Positions 1 to 8,473 of a DNA stretch of 64,000 nucleotides are shown piece after piece (position 1 is the stretch's first letter; each line of letters opens with the position of its first letter). Under the pieces are notes generated by a model, which saw only the letters and a list, made by a program, of their open reading frames with translations, made no database searches and was not told the origin of the DNA. The stretch comes from Chryseobacterium sp. OSA05B (GTDB lineage Bacteria > Bacteroidota > Bacteroidia > Flavobacteriales > Weeksellaceae). The stretch is from contig NZ_JAHXYH010000002.1 of assembly GCF_019970065.1 (NCBI RefSeq), positions 620,001 through 684,000 on the forward strand, read 5' to 3'. The translations under genes and the position numbers were made by a program.

Positions 1-235
1 CTTAGGATACGGATTTCTGGTAGGGAATGAAAAAGTAGCTTCCAACAGTTCTGCTGACAGACCGGACGGAGGTTTCTACATCAAGCCGGAGATCGGATAC
101 CACAACAGAGACTGGAATTTCTTCGTACAATATCAGAAAGTTTTTGTAGGAGATAAAGGTGATATCGCCGGACAGGACTACAATGTGGGGAATATCGGAG
201 TAGGATTCGGATACAATATTCCATTAGGAAAGTAG
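1..235 (+). CDS. Outer-membrane beta-barrel protein, C-terminal part
   Basis: Open reading frame entering from the left edge (first whole codon at base 2) and ending with TAG at 233-235. The visible 77 residues alternate hydrophobic and polar residues in strands rich in Gly, Tyr and Phe (for example GYHNRDWNFFVQYQKVF and NIGVGFGYNIPLGK), the pattern of outer-membrane beta strands; the last strand lies almost at the C terminus as is usual for such barrels. The N terminus is outside the window, so the family cannot be named. A terminator hairpin follows at once. Confidence 0.75.
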   Translation, partial: LGYGFLVGNEKVASNSSADRPDGGFYIKPEIGYHNRDWNFFVQYQKVFVGDKGDIAGQDYNVGNIGVGFGYNIPLGK

Positions 236-264
236 TTAGATTTATATATAAACAATTATTAGCC

Positions 265-296
265 AAAACCTTTTTGTGAAAATGAAAAGGTTTTTT
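265..296 (+). terminator. Rho-independent terminator of the first gene
   Basis: AAAACCTTTT and AAAAGGTTTT form a 10-bp stem followed by a T run. Because it contains the first possible ATG (276) of the next frame, it argues that glucokinase starts later, at 351. Confidence 0.75.
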
Positions 297-350
297 GCTT
301 CCCTGCAGGATTTACGAAAACAATTATTATATTTGATAAAATTTGAGGTT

Positions 351-1400
351 ATGATTTTGAATCCAAAATTTCCGCTTTATTTACCAGGAGTAGAGAACAG
401 TAATAATGATAATGTTACAATCATTGGGGCAAGTCTCCGTGAAGATATAACCATCTTAGGCTATTTTGTTTCCAGTAACGGAGGTCTTGAGATAAAAATA
501 CAGAAAGAATATAGTACGAAAGACTATTCTTCATTTTCTGATATATTAAGAAAATTTATTCAGGATAATCAGCTGGAGAATGTAAAACGTCTGGCTGTAG
601 CTGTACCGGGACCGGTAATTCATGGGAAAAGCAGCCCGGCGAGATTGGGCTGGGATTTAAATATCGAAGAATATACCAGAGATTTCGGATTTGAGAAAGG
701 GGATATGCTGAATGACCTTGAAGCTTCGGCTTACGGAATGGGTCTTCTTGAAGACAGCGATCTGGATCCGATCTATACCAGCGGACATCTAGAAAAAGGA
801 AATGTAGCGATCCTGGCTCCCGGAAACGGATTGGGTGAAGCAGGATATTTCTTTGACGGAAAATACCTGAGACCTTTCGCAACGGAAGGCGGACATTCAG
901 AATTCTCACCGAGAACGAATGTTGAAGTTGAATTTTACCAGTTCCTGAACAATATCTACGGTATTGTAAGCTGGGAAAATGTATTGTCTAAAACCGGACT
1001 TTTCAATATCTACAGATTCTTAAGAGACGTAAAAAGACATCCGGAACCGGAATGGCTGGCAGAACGTCTGGCAGGACCGAATTTCGTTCAGGAATTGTAC
1101 AAAGCTGCAGTAGAAGAAGATGTCATGATCTGCAGAATCGCTTTGGATACTTTCATTGAATTCCTGGCAAGAGAAGCCAACAACCTTACGCTGAAACTTA
1201 AAGCAACAGGTGGATTGTTGATCTCAGGAGATATTCCACAGACCATCAGAGAATATATCGACAAAGGAAAATTCTATGATAAGTTTAAAATAAGTGATAA
1301 GATGGAGGAAATGCTTAAAAACACTCCGATCTATCTGATCAAACAGAATCACACGGCATTAAAAGGTGCCGCCCTGTACACCGCTTACTATCAAAATTAA
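351..1400 (+). CDS. glk: Glucokinase (ROK-independent Glk family)
   Basis: Predicted cytoplasmic glucokinase, phosphorylating glucose to glucose-6-phosphate with ATP, 349 residues from the ATG at 351. Motifs seen: the sugar/phosphate region AVAVPGPV, LNDLEASAYG (catalytic Asp region), APGNGLGEAGYF and the conserved EGGHSEFSP, then a C-terminal GGLLISGDIP loop. This matches the Glk (COG0837) family in order and length. The frame stays open upstream to 276, but those codons lie in the preceding terminator and add a non-conserved tail, so 351 is preferred. A possible -7 box TATATTTG lies at 328-335. Followed by its own terminator; monocistronic. Confidence 0.9.
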   Translation: MILNPKFPLYLPGVENSNNDNVTIIGASLREDITILGYFVSSNGGLEIKIQKEYSTKDYSSFSDILRKFIQDNQLENVKRLAVAVPGPVIHGKSSPARLGWDLNIEEYTRDFGFEKGDMLNDLEASAYGMGLLEDSDLDPIYTSGHLEKGNVAILAPGNGLGEAGYFFDGKYLRPFATEGGHSEFSPRTNVEVEFYQFLNNIYGIVSWENVLSKTGLFNIYRFLRDVKRHPEPEWLAERLAGPNFVQELYKAAVEEDVMICRIALDTFIEFLAREANNLTLKLKATGGLLISGDIPQTIREYIDKGKFYDKFKISDKMEEMLKNTPIYLIKQNHTALKGAALYTAYYQN

Positions 1401-1405
1401 AATAC

Positions 1406-1433
1406 AAAACTCCGAAACTTTCGGAGTTTTTTT
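1406..1433 (+). terminator. Rho-independent terminator after glk
   Basis: Stem AAAACTCCGAA / TTCGGAGTTTT closed by a tiny loop and followed by T7. Confidence 0.9.
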
Positions 1434-1506
1434 ATGGAATGATATTATTCATAAAAATAATTGTTTTAATTGATATACATCAATGAAATCTATCAGATAA
1501 GTAGAC

Positions 1507-1514
1507 TATATTTG
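1507..1514 (+). promoter_or_regulatory. -7 promoter box of first yceI-like gene
   Basis: TATATTTG matches the Bacteroidetes consensus TAnnTTTG and lies 31 bases before the ATG at 1546. No convincing -33 TTTG is seen. Confidence 0.6.
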
Positions 1515-1545
1515 CACCGTTAAACAAGTAAATAACTTTATTCAA

Positions 1546-2112
1546 ATGAAAAAAATATTCTTATTAGCAGTTGTTGCCAGCGGTTTGGCATTCGGACAGT
1601 CTAAGAAAGTAGTGGCATCTGATGTTCACTGGTGGGGGTACAAAGTAGCAAAATCTGAGGCCAGTTCTCACGATGGTACAGTAAATGTAAAATCAGGAGA
1701 CATGATCATGAAAGGAAATGATCTTGTAGGAGGAAGCTTCGTATTGGATATGACTTCTATCAATGCCACTGACCTTTCAGGAGATTATCAGAAGAAACTG
1801 AACGGACACCTTAAGAACGGTGACTTCTTTGAAGTTGAAAAATTCCCTACTGCTTCTTTCAAAATCACTTCTGTAAAGAAAAACAGCGATAAGATCTATA
1901 ATTCTCTGGTAACAGGAAACCTTACTGTTAAAGGAAAAACCAGCGCTATTACTTTCCCTGCTAAAATTGCATACAGCAAAGGAGTAGTGAGCCTAGTTTC
2001 TGAGAAATTCTCTTTCGACAGACAGAAATTTGATGTAGCTTATAAGTCTACCATGCAGGATGTTTTTGTGAAAGATGACATCGAAATGCTTGTAAAGGTG
2101 ACTGCTAAATAA
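1546..2112 (+). CDS. YceI family protein (copy 1)
   Basis: Secreted 188-residue protein: Sec signal peptide (residues 1-17, ending AFG-QS) followed by a YceI domain. YceI proteins are small lipocalin-like barrels that bind isoprenoid or fatty-acid-like ligands in the periplasm. Typical features seen: the N-terminal HWWGYKV strand, GGSFVLDMTSINATD, the FFEVEKFPTASFKI strand pair, GNLTVKGKTSAITFP and the C-terminal DDIEMLVKV strand. It has its own promoter and terminator and is followed by a diverged paralogue on the same strand. No cytochrome b561 partner is near. The ligand is unknown. Confidence 0.9.
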   Translation: MKKIFLLAVVASGLAFGQSKKVVASDVHWWGYKVAKSEASSHDGTVNVKSGDMIMKGNDLVGGSFVLDMTSINATDLSGDYQKKLNGHLKNGDFFEVEKFPTASFKITSVKKNSDKIYNSLVTGNLTVKGKTSAITFPAKIAYSKGVVSLVSEKFSFDRQKFDVAYKSTMQDVFVKDDIEMLVKVTAK

Positions 2113-2133
2113 TTTAATCAAAAAAAGATTGTT

Positions 2134-2163
2134 AAAAGTGTAGAAGTTCTACACTTTTTTTTA
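2134..2163 (+). terminator. Rho-independent terminator between the yceI-like genes
   Basis: Stem AAAAGTGTAGAA / TTCTACACTTTT followed by T-rich DNA. The T tract runs straight into a -7 box at 2162-2169. Confidence 0.9.
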
Positions 2164-2169
2164 TTTTTG
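2162..2169 (+). promoter_or_regulatory. -7 box of second yceI-like gene, overlapping a terminator
   Basis: TATTTTTG fits TAnnTTTG, 21 bases before the ATG at 2191, and shares bases with the terminator T tract of the upstream gene. Confidence 0.5.
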
Positions 2170-2190
2170 TTGAATTGTAAATAAAAAAGA

Positions 2191-2820
2191 ATGAAAAGAT
2201 TACTATTGTTTGCTATGGTGTGTGCGAGCATATCATTTGTTTCTGCACAGAAGAAATTTGATAAGGTTTCAAAAGTGACTTCATCAGAGATCAGGTGGTG
2301 GGGGTATAAAGTCGTAAAAACTGAGGCTTCTTCGCATTCAGGGACGGTAAAGCTAAAAAGCGGAAAATTCAATTTTGACAAAACAGTCCTTGTAGACGGA
2401 GAGTTTGTTATAGATATGAGAAGCATGATGGCGGGAGACGTTTCCGAAGAAGATCAGATCAAGCTTACCAACGAACTGAAAAGTACCAATTTCTTTGAAG
2501 TAAAAAAATTCCCTATCGCGAAATTCCACTTGACTAAAATTATTCCTTTAGCAAACAGTGAGTACAATTCTACGATCTACGGTGATATTACGATCAAAGG
2601 GGTAAGAAAAACAATCACTTTCCCTGCGAATGCTTACGTTACTCAGTTTACAGTAGTCATTGAATCTGCAAAGTTCTCATTGAACAGAAGAGACTTTAAA
2701 GTATTCTACCAGTCTTCACTGAAAGATTATTTCATCAAGGACGAAATGGATTTCCAGTTCAGAGTTTCTACTGAAAAACTGGATAACGACAACAGAGTTC
2801 CTGTGAAGAAAAAGAAATAA
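2191..2820 (+). CDS. YceI family protein (copy 2)
   Basis: 209-residue secreted paralogue of the gene just upstream: signal peptide ending VSAQ, then EIRWWGYKVVKTEASSHSGTV, which parallels HWWGYKVAKSEASSHDGTV of copy 1, FFEVKKFPIAKF, GDITIKGVRKTITFP and a final strand DEMDFQFRV. It carries an extra basic tail ending KKKK. The shared order of strands shows an old tandem duplication; identity is only moderate, so the two may hold different ligands. Own promoter and terminator. Confidence 0.9.
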   Translation: MKRLLLFAMVCASISFVSAQKKFDKVSKVTSSEIRWWGYKVVKTEASSHSGTVKLKSGKFNFDKTVLVDGEFVIDMRSMMAGDVSEEDQIKLTNELKSTNFFEVKKFPIAKFHLTKIIPLANSEYNSTIYGDITIKGVRKTITFPANAYVTQFTVVIESAKFSLNRRDFKVFYQSSLKDYFIKDEMDFQFRVSTEKLDNDNRVPVKKKK

Positions 2821-2844
2821 GTAAAATATACGATCAAATAATAC

Positions 2845-2876
2845 AATGGGTGGTTTTTATAAACTACCCATTTTTT
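2845..2876 (+). terminator. Rho-independent terminator after second yceI-like gene
   Basis: ATGGGTGGTTT pairs with AAACTACCCAT (one G-T pair), followed by T6. Confidence 0.85.
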
Positions 2877-3233
2877 ATGTCCATACATTTTAATAATTGA
2901 ATTAAGATCAGACGTAAAAGTTGCGGGCCCAATAAAAATGAATTACTCTCGCAGATTAGTCAGATAATGCAGATTTTACTTTTTTTAATCCACTCTTTCT
3001 GAATAATCTGCGTGAAGTTTTTAAAACCATTACTGATCCTCTTCCTTCATCAGAATCAATGAAGTTATTGTATCTTTGCTTCCCTTTTATAAGGAGTAAA
3101 GCATTAAATCTTTGCGTGAAAAAGAACATCTACTTAAGACGAAGCTCATCTTCCTCTTCTAAAATCTCTTAATAGTTCAGAAACCTCTGAAATTATTCTA
3201 CATCTTTTACCATGTTTTTCCTAAATTAGTCCT
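2877..3233 (+). other. Intergenic region with degenerate dispersed repeat words
   Basis: About 350 bases without a convincing gene. The stretch near 2950-3015 contains variants of a word related to GCAGATT / AATCTGCGTG, which returns near 58880-58905 before the peptidase gene. It looks like a worn copy of a dispersed intergenic repeat. The promoter of the following gene is not obvious. Confidence 0.4.
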
Positions 3234-3875
3234 ATGAAAATTTATGTAGTAAGCGGTCTCGGAGCAGACTTTAAAGTACTGGAAAGGCTGGAATTCCCCG
3301 AGAACTGTGAATTGATTTTTATAGACTGGCTCATCCCCGAGAAAAATGAGCCCTTTTATTCCTATGTCGAAAGAATGGCGGAGAAAGTAGATGCGTCCGA
3401 GCCTTTCAGCCTGCTGGGATATTCTTTTGGCGGGATCATGGTACAGGAGATCAATAAACTGAAACCGGCCCAAAAGGTGGTTATCATGGGGAGCATTAAA
3501 TCAGATAAAGAAAAATCCAAATTTATAAAGACCGGAGAGATCACAAAAATTCCAAGAATACTTCCTACAGGAATGTTCAATGACAGAGCTGCGAATGTAT
3601 ATTCTGTGGTCAGAAAACTGTTTGATCCCAAGAATCCAAAAATCCTTCAGTACTTCAGGGTAAGAGATCCTTATTATCTGAAATGGTCTGTAGAAAAGGT
3701 TTCCGAGTGGAAATTTGAGGAAATCCCGGAAGTGATCCAGATATTGGGGGATAAGGATATCGTTTTTCCTATTAAATATTCTAAACCTGATTATGTGATT
3801 AAAGGGGGGACTCATCTGTTTCCAGCTACAAAATCTAAAGAAGTGTCTAAAATATTGAAGGAGGTGTTTGTTTGA
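3234..3875 (+). CDS. Alpha/beta hydrolase
   Basis: 213-residue cytoplasmic protein without signal peptide. The nucleophile elbow GYSFGG (Ser near residue 65) follows a strand, the acid loop appears in QILGDKDIVFPIK and the catalytic His in KGGTHLFP, the order expected of an alpha/beta hydrolase; VSGLGADFKVLERL at the N terminus resembles the oxyanion region. The substrate cannot be told from sequence. It stands alone between two intergenic regions and upstream of amtB. Confidence 0.85.
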   Translation: MKIYVVSGLGADFKVLERLEFPENCELIFIDWLIPEKNEPFYSYVERMAEKVDASEPFSLLGYSFGGIMVQEINKLKPAQKVVIMGSIKSDKEKSKFIKTGEITKIPRILPTGMFNDRAANVYSVVRKLFDPKNPKILQYFRVRDPYYLKWSVEKVSEWKFEEIPEVIQILGDKDIVFPIKYSKPDYVIKGGTHLFPATKSKEVSKILKEVFV

Positions 3876-3954
3876 TTTATCAAAAAAATAATATTAAATG
3901 CTGTTTTTTTTAGGGTTTAAAATTTAAAATAGTATGTTTTCATAGAATTATGTT

Positions 3955-3962
3955 TAATTTTG
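3955..3962 (+). promoter_or_regulatory. -7 promoter box of amtB
   Basis: TAATTTTG fits TAnnTTTG and lies 21 bases before the ATG at 3984. It supports the ATG over the upstream in-frame TTG at 3960, which lies inside the box. Confidence 0.55.
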
Positions 3963-3983
3963 ATAGGGTTAAACATAAATTAT

Positions 3984-5327
3984 ATGAAAATTGGTTTAAA
4001 ATGGATCGTTTCATTCTCGGTCATTACCCTTGTCGCATTCGGAGGCCTTTTCTGGAGCCCCATCGTTGATTTTCCCAACACCGGAGAGTTTCTTGGCGAA
4101 GATAAAATTGTAGGAGCCGACGTAGCATGGATTCTCGCCGCAGCAGGCCTCGTATTGCTGATGACACCCGGACTGTCGTTCTTTTACGGAGGAATGGTTG
4201 GTAGGAAAAATGTAATCTCTACGATGCTGCAGAGCTTTATTGCCCTCGGAGTTATTTCTATTTTATGGGTGGTAGTAGGATTTTCCTTATCGTTTGGGGA
4301 TTCTTTAGGGTTTGAGATCAATGGTGTACACTACGGAATCATCGGAAATCCTTTGAGCTACCCATTTTTCAGCCGTGTAGGGGTGTTGCCTCACAAAATG
4401 ATGGCTTCCACTATTCCCTTTGTACTTTTTGCTCTTTTTCAGATGAAATTTGCGGTGATCACGCCTGCACTTATCACGGGTTCTTTTGCTGAACGTGTTC
4501 GTTTCATCTCTTACCTCCTGTTTATGGTGCTTTTTAGTATTTTTATCTATACGCCGCTTTGTCATATGGTGTGGCATCCGGACGGACTTTTAAATAAATA
4601 TTTCGGTGTCAAAGACTTTGCAGGCGGAACCGTAGTTCATATGAGCGCCGGATTTGCAGCTTTGGCAGGCGCTCTCGTTCTTGGAAACAGGAAAAATCCT
4701 CACCATGAACCTTCCAATATTCCTTATGTTCTCTTGGGAACGGGAATGTTATGGTTCGGTTGGTTTGGGTTCAACGCAGGATCTGCTTTAAGTGCAAATG
4801 CTTCTGCAGCCATGGCTTTCGGAACCACTACAATTGCTTCTGCTTCCGCGATGATGACATGGATTTTTTTCGACAGGATCAATGGAAGAAGTGTTTCTGC
4901 ATTGGGCGCGTGTATCGGAGCTGTTGTCGGATTGGTAGCCATCACGCCCGGCTGTGGTTTTGTGAGTATTCCGGAGAGTCTTTTTATAGGATTTGCTGCT
5001 GCTATAGTTTCCAATATGATGATGAATTGGAAAGCGCTGAAAAAAATAGATGATACCCTTGATGTTTTTGCCTGTCATGGAGTAGGAGGGATCATGGGAA
5101 TGATCCTGACCGCTATTTTTGCTCATGGTGAAAATGCCAGCCTTCTTCATGGCGGAATTGGTGTTTTTGGCCATCATATGGCTGCCCTGGTTCTTGTCTC
5201 AGTTTTTACCTTCTTTGGATCGTTGCTTTTGTATAAAATTACAGACTCCATCATCACATTACGGGTTTCTGAAGAGTCTGAAGAGATGGGACTCGATCTT
5301 TCCCAGCATCAGGAGTGTTTCAAATGA
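3984..5327 (+). CDS. amtB: Ammonium transporter
   Basis: Amt/MEP/Rh family channel for ammonium uptake across the inner membrane, 447 residues from ATG 3984. The N-terminal hydrophobic segment is a likely signal sequence, followed by about eleven membrane helices. Diagnostic motifs: MTPGLSFFYGGMVGRKN, DFAGGTVVHMSAG (conserved Asp and first pore His), FGWFGFNAGSA, and FACHGVGGIMG (second pore His). The C-terminal cytoplasmic tail LRVSEESEEMGLDLSQH is the part that usually contacts the PII protein GlnK. No glnK is adjacent, unlike the common amtB-glnK arrangement. It converges with the azoreductase gene. Confidence 0.95.
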   Translation: MKIGLKWIVSFSVITLVAFGGLFWSPIVDFPNTGEFLGEDKIVGADVAWILAAAGLVLLMTPGLSFFYGGMVGRKNVISTMLQSFIALGVISILWVVVGFSLSFGDSLGFEINGVHYGIIGNPLSYPFFSRVGVLPHKMMASTIPFVLFALFQMKFAVITPALITGSFAERVRFISYLLFMVLFSIFIYTPLCHMVWHPDGLLNKYFGVKDFAGGTVVHMSAGFAALAGALVLGNRKNPHHEPSNIPYVLLGTGMLWFGWFGFNAGSALSANASAAMAFGTTTIASASAMMTWIFFDRINGRSVSALGACIGAVVGLVAITPGCGFVSIPESLFIGFAAAIVSNMMMNWKALKKIDDTLDVFACHGVGGIMGMILTAIFAHGENASLLHGGIGVFGHHMAALVLVSVFTFFGSLLLYKITDSIITLRVSEESEEMGLDLSQHQECFK

Positions 5328-5343
5328 TGATGGCTAAAAGAAA

Positions 5344-5380
5344 AAAAGGGCACGACTGTATATCTGCATGCCCTGATTGA
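5344..5380. terminator. Possible terminator between convergent amtB and azoreductase genes
   Basis: AGGGCA and TGCCCT pair across a long loop (roughly 5346-5376) with A/T runs on either side. Weak because the loop is long, but it is the only pairing between the two converging genes. Confidence 0.35.
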
Positions 5381-5411
5381 AATACTGAAGTTAAAAGATG
5401 TTTTTCAGATC

Positions 5412-6035
5412 CTATTCAATGGATTGGATGGCACTGAAAATGTTATTTTTTGACTTTTCAAACGCTTCACCTCCAAATTCTTCATTATCTAATGAGAAGA
5501 TCCTAATGTCTTTGACGCCCATAATTCCTAAAATGTGTTTCAAATAAGGTGTTTGAAAATTGACATGTCCGTTTTTTTCATTTTCTCCGTATCCGGTATC
5601 ACCGCGGGCAGATAATATAAATGCTTTTTTGTTTTCGAGCAAACCAACATAGTCACCATCGGGAACTCCTGACCTGAACTTCCAGGTTTCATTGATCCGC
5701 ATTACCTGGTCTATATAAGCTTTTAGCCCACCTGGAATAGTCCAGTTGTACATCGGAGTTCCTATGACATAGATATCATGTTCTTTGAGTTCCTGTACCA
5801 GCTCATCGCTTATCTGTAATGCCTTTTGGTTTTCTTCTGTTCTGTCTGACGGCTTTTTGAATGCTCCTGCAATCCAGGCTTCGTTGATATTTGGAATACT
5901 GTCAATGCCCGTTTCGCGATACGTAAATACATCTAGGGGATATTTGCTTTTCCAGTTTTCAACAAAAAGTTGGGTGAGTTTTCGGCTGTAAGATCTTTCA
6001 TTTCTTACACTGGCGTTGATAATCAATACTTTCAT
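5412..6035 (-). CDS. FMN-dependent NADH-azoreductase family flavoprotein
   Basis: 207-residue flavodoxin-fold protein starting at MKVLIINASVR (6035); upstream in-frame codons to 6074 look non-conserved. Family features: N-terminal phosphate-binding strand-loop INASVRNERSYSRKL, GTPMYNWTIPGGLKAYIDQVMRINETW (FMN-binding and dimer region of AzoR-type NAD(P)H quinone reductases) and ILSARGDTGYG. Such enzymes reduce quinones, azo dyes or nitroaromatics with NAD(P)H. Lies directly downstream of a Crp-type regulator gene on the same strand (59-base gap), which probably controls it. Confidence 0.85.
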   Translation of the reverse strand: MKVLIINASVRNERSYSRKLTQLFVENWKSKYPLDVFTYRETGIDSIPNINEAWIAGAFKKPSDRTEENQKALQISDELVQELKEHDIYVIGTPMYNWTIPGGLKAYIDQVMRINETWKFRSGVPDGDYVGLLENKKAFILSARGDTGYGENEKNGHVNFQTPYLKHILGIMGVKDIRIFSLDNEEFGGEAFEKSKNNIFSAIQSIE

Positions 6036-6094
6036 TATTATAAATTTATAACAACAAAATTCCTGATTATTCATTCCTTAAAAATTGATCTAGT

Positions 6095-6673
6095 TCAAGA
6101 GGATTTATTTTTTTTCCGGATTCGGCTTATAAATTCGGCTGACACGCCTAAATAGGATGCAATTAAATATTGAGGAACTCTGGAGACAATATCCGGGTAG
6201 GTCTCGAGAAAATCATAATACTTCTGTTCAGCTTTGTACATATTGTTAAACACAATCCTTTTTTCAAGAGTTCCCAGATAGCTTTCTAAAATAATCCTGA
6301 AGTATCTTTCTAAGGAAGGGATTTCGTGCAGCATTTTTTGAAAAGACTGATGGCCGATCTGTAAAAGGCTTGTTTTTTCTACGGCCTGTATATTGTAAAT
6401 GGAAGCTATTTGTTTAGAAAAGCTGGAGATATCGGTTGCCCACCAATGGTCAATAGCTAAAAAAAGGATCTCCTCATTTCCGTTTTCTGAATTGATGCAG
6501 AAGGCCTTTAAAACCCCTGAAACAATATAGCTGTCATGCCGGCATACTTCTCCGTTTCTTAAAAGAAATTCACTTTTTTCCAATGTTTTTTCTGTCCAGA
6601 AGCTTTTAAAAAGGGCAATTTCTTCCGGACTTAACCTGACATGCTGAACAATATTCTTAATTAATGTATCCAT
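6095..6673 (-). CDS. Crp/Fnr family transcriptional regulator
   Basis: 192-residue regulator: N-terminal cyclic-nucleotide-binding-like beta roll (residues about 15-115, with FLLRNGEVCRHDSYIVSGVLKAF) and a C-terminal winged helix (VPQYLIASYLGVSAEFISRIRKK). It lacks iron-sulphur cysteines of the Fnr type and the exact cAMP ligands cannot be confirmed. This short form, ending right after the recognition helix, is common in Bacteroidetes. First gene of a two-gene unit with the azoreductase, so a redox or xenobiotic stress role is likely but inferred. Confidence 0.85.
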   Translation of the reverse strand: MDTLIKNIVQHVRLSPEEIALFKSFWTEKTLEKSEFLLRNGEVCRHDSYIVSGVLKAFCINSENGNEEILFLAIDHWWATDISSFSKQIASIYNIQAVEKTSLLQIGHQSFQKMLHEIPSLERYFRIILESYLGTLEKRIVFNNMYKAEQKYYDFLETYPDIVSRVPQYLIASYLGVSAEFISRIRKKNKSS

Positions 6674-6742
6674 TCGAAATGATTAAAAAGACAGAAACTT
6701 AGATAATGGGTTGAGGAGACAACATTGTACCCTGCTAATTTA

Positions 6743-6750
6743 CAAAAATA
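6743..6750 (-). promoter_or_regulatory. -7 promoter box of the Crp-type regulator
   Basis: The minus strand reads TATTTTTG (TAnnTTTG), about 70 bases upstream of the start at 6673. Confidence 0.45.
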
Positions 6751-6828
6751 CGTATTACAGGCATCTGATGATTTGTGAAGTGTTATTAATTCTAAGATCC
6801 GGGGATGCTTTTATTGAGATTTATCGCG

Positions 6829-6836
6829 TATCTTTG
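6829..6836 (+). promoter_or_regulatory. -7 promoter box of sdaA
   Basis: TATCTTTG matches TAnnTTTG, 27 bases before the ATG at 6864. Confidence 0.65.
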
Positions 6837-6863
6837 TTTTAAGAGGAAAATGAAGAATTATCT

Positions 6864-8282
6864 ATGGAATCAATATCGGTTTTTGAGATTATTAAAGTAG
6901 GAATAGGCCCGTCCAGTTCGCACACGATGGGACCCTGGAATGCAGCTTCTGCATTTATCAGAATTATAAAAAGGGAAAGATCCATCGCTGAAGTGAAGGA
7001 AGTTTTCCTTGAATTTTTCGGTTCTTTAGCGAAAACGGGAATCGGACACGGAACGGATATTGCCGGAATGCTTGGCTTAAATGGTGAAGATTTTACGACC
7101 ATCAATACCTCAAAAATTGATGAAAAAATAGCGAAGATCAAAAACGATCAGATCATCAATCTGGGAGGAGAAAAAGAAATACCTTTTGTCTACGGGTATC
7201 ATCTGGTGTTAAATATGCAGAAATCGCTTGATTTTCACCCGAACGGAATGATTTTCAAAGCTGTTTTTGAAGACGGAACCGAGCTTGTTCAGGATTTTTA
7301 TTCTGTAGGCGGTGGTTTTATCGCAAGTCAGGAAAAAAACTCCATAGAAAAACATTGTGTACGAACATTGTATCCTTGCCATCACGGTTCGGATATTGTA
7401 AAATACTGTGATAAACTGGGACTGAAAAAGTTTTCAGATCTGATCATGATCAATGAAGAAAGCTGGAGAACCCCGGAAGAAACCAGACTGCAGGCGCTGA
7501 ATATCTGGAAGAATATTAAAGAATGCATCTATAAAGGCGTTAATAAAGAAGGCATCCTTCCCGGAGGCCTGAATGTAACCAGAAGAGCTGCAGGCATCAA
7601 CAGAAAGCTTTTAGGAGACAAGGTTTATAAAAATATCGACGAGTGGTTTCAACAGGTCGTTGACGCGGAAGAAAATTTCACCAATATCAATAAATGGATT
7701 GCGTGTTTTGCCCTGGCAGTGAATGAAGAAAACGCGAGTTTCGGAAGAATCATCACGGCACCTACCAATGGAGCCAGCGGTGTTATTCCGGCGGTTTTAA
7801 TGTATTCACAGGCATTTACTGAATGTACCAGTGAAGATGATATCGTAAGATTTTTACTGGTTGCCGGAGAGATTGGAACTTTATTCAAGAAAAATGCTAC
7901 CATTTCTGCTGCAATGGGCGGATGTCAGGCAGAGATCGGAGTTTCATCAGCGATGGCTGCGGCGGGGCTGACAGAAATTTTAGGCGGAAGTATAGGACAG
8001 GTCCTGATGGCGGCAGAAATTGCGATGGAACATCATCTTGGATTGACCTGCGACCCTATAAAAGGTCTTGTTCAAATCCCATGTATTGAAAGAAATACAA
8101 TGGGGGCCATGAAAGCCATCACGGCAGCTAATATTGCCCTGGAAAGCGATCCGACAAAAGCAAAAGTAACGCTGGATGAAGTGATTCAGACCATGTGGGA
8201 AACCGCTTTATCGATGAGTGACCGTTTCAAGGAAACCTCAGAGGGTGGGCTTGCCATTGCGGTGAACGTTCCTGAATGTTAA
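6864..8282 (+). CDS. sdaA: L-serine ammonia-lyase (iron-sulphur dependent, single chain)
   Basis: Converts L-serine to pyruvate and ammonia using a [4Fe-4S] cluster. 472 residues, the usual length of the fused beta-alpha form: N-terminal beta domain beginning SISVFEIIKVGIGPSSSHTMGPWNAA, then an alpha domain with the conserved GGCQAEIGVSSAMAAAG, LTCDPIKGLVQIPCIERN and MGAMKAITAA. The three cysteines in GGCQ, LTCD and IPCI are the expected cluster ligands. The protein ends in Cys as its very last residue; in the Legionella enzyme a cysteine at the C-terminal end fills the active site. Monocistronic, with promoter and terminator. Confidence 0.95.
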   Translation: MESISVFEIIKVGIGPSSSHTMGPWNAASAFIRIIKRERSIAEVKEVFLEFFGSLAKTGIGHGTDIAGMLGLNGEDFTTINTSKIDEKIAKIKNDQIINLGGEKEIPFVYGYHLVLNMQKSLDFHPNGMIFKAVFEDGTELVQDFYSVGGGFIASQEKNSIEKHCVRTLYPCHHGSDIVKYCDKLGLKKFSDLIMINEESWRTPEETRLQALNIWKNIKECIYKGVNKEGILPGGLNVTRRAAGINRKLLGDKVYKNIDEWFQQVVDAEENFTNINKWIACFALAVNEENASFGRIITAPTNGASGVIPAVLMYSQAFTECTSEDDIVRFLLVAGEIGTLFKKNATISAAMGGCQAEIGVSSAMAAAGLTEILGGSIGQVLMAAEIAMEHHLGLTCDPIKGLVQIPCIERNTMGAMKAITAANIALESDPTKAKVTLDEVIQTMWETALSMSDRFKETSEGGLAIAVNVPEC

Positions 8283-8307
8283 AAGAAAACCATACTGTTT
8301 TACATAT

Positions 8308-8342
8308 AAAATCCTTAGATGATGAGTCTAAGGATTTTTTTA
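8308..8342 (+). terminator. Rho-independent terminator after sdaA
   Basis: AAATCCTTAGA pairs with TCTAAGGATTT followed by T7. Confidence 0.9.
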
Positions 8343-8473
8343 TGATGAATTTAAATCTTAATTATTTTAAACTATTAAGAGCAATGAAAGGATTAAGAAA
8401 AGGTAAAAGCGTAGCTAGGCTTAATATTCTTAGAAACTTCATTACTCTTAATGGTTCAATAAAAAAGTACGTA

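Noticed and set aside
276..350. Upstream ATG for glucokinase at 276
   Set aside because: It lies inside the terminator of the preceding gene and adds a tail without family similarity; ATG 351 is better.
3960..3983. TTG start for amtB
   Set aside because: It falls inside the -7 box; the ATG at 3984 begins a proper hydrophobic N terminus.
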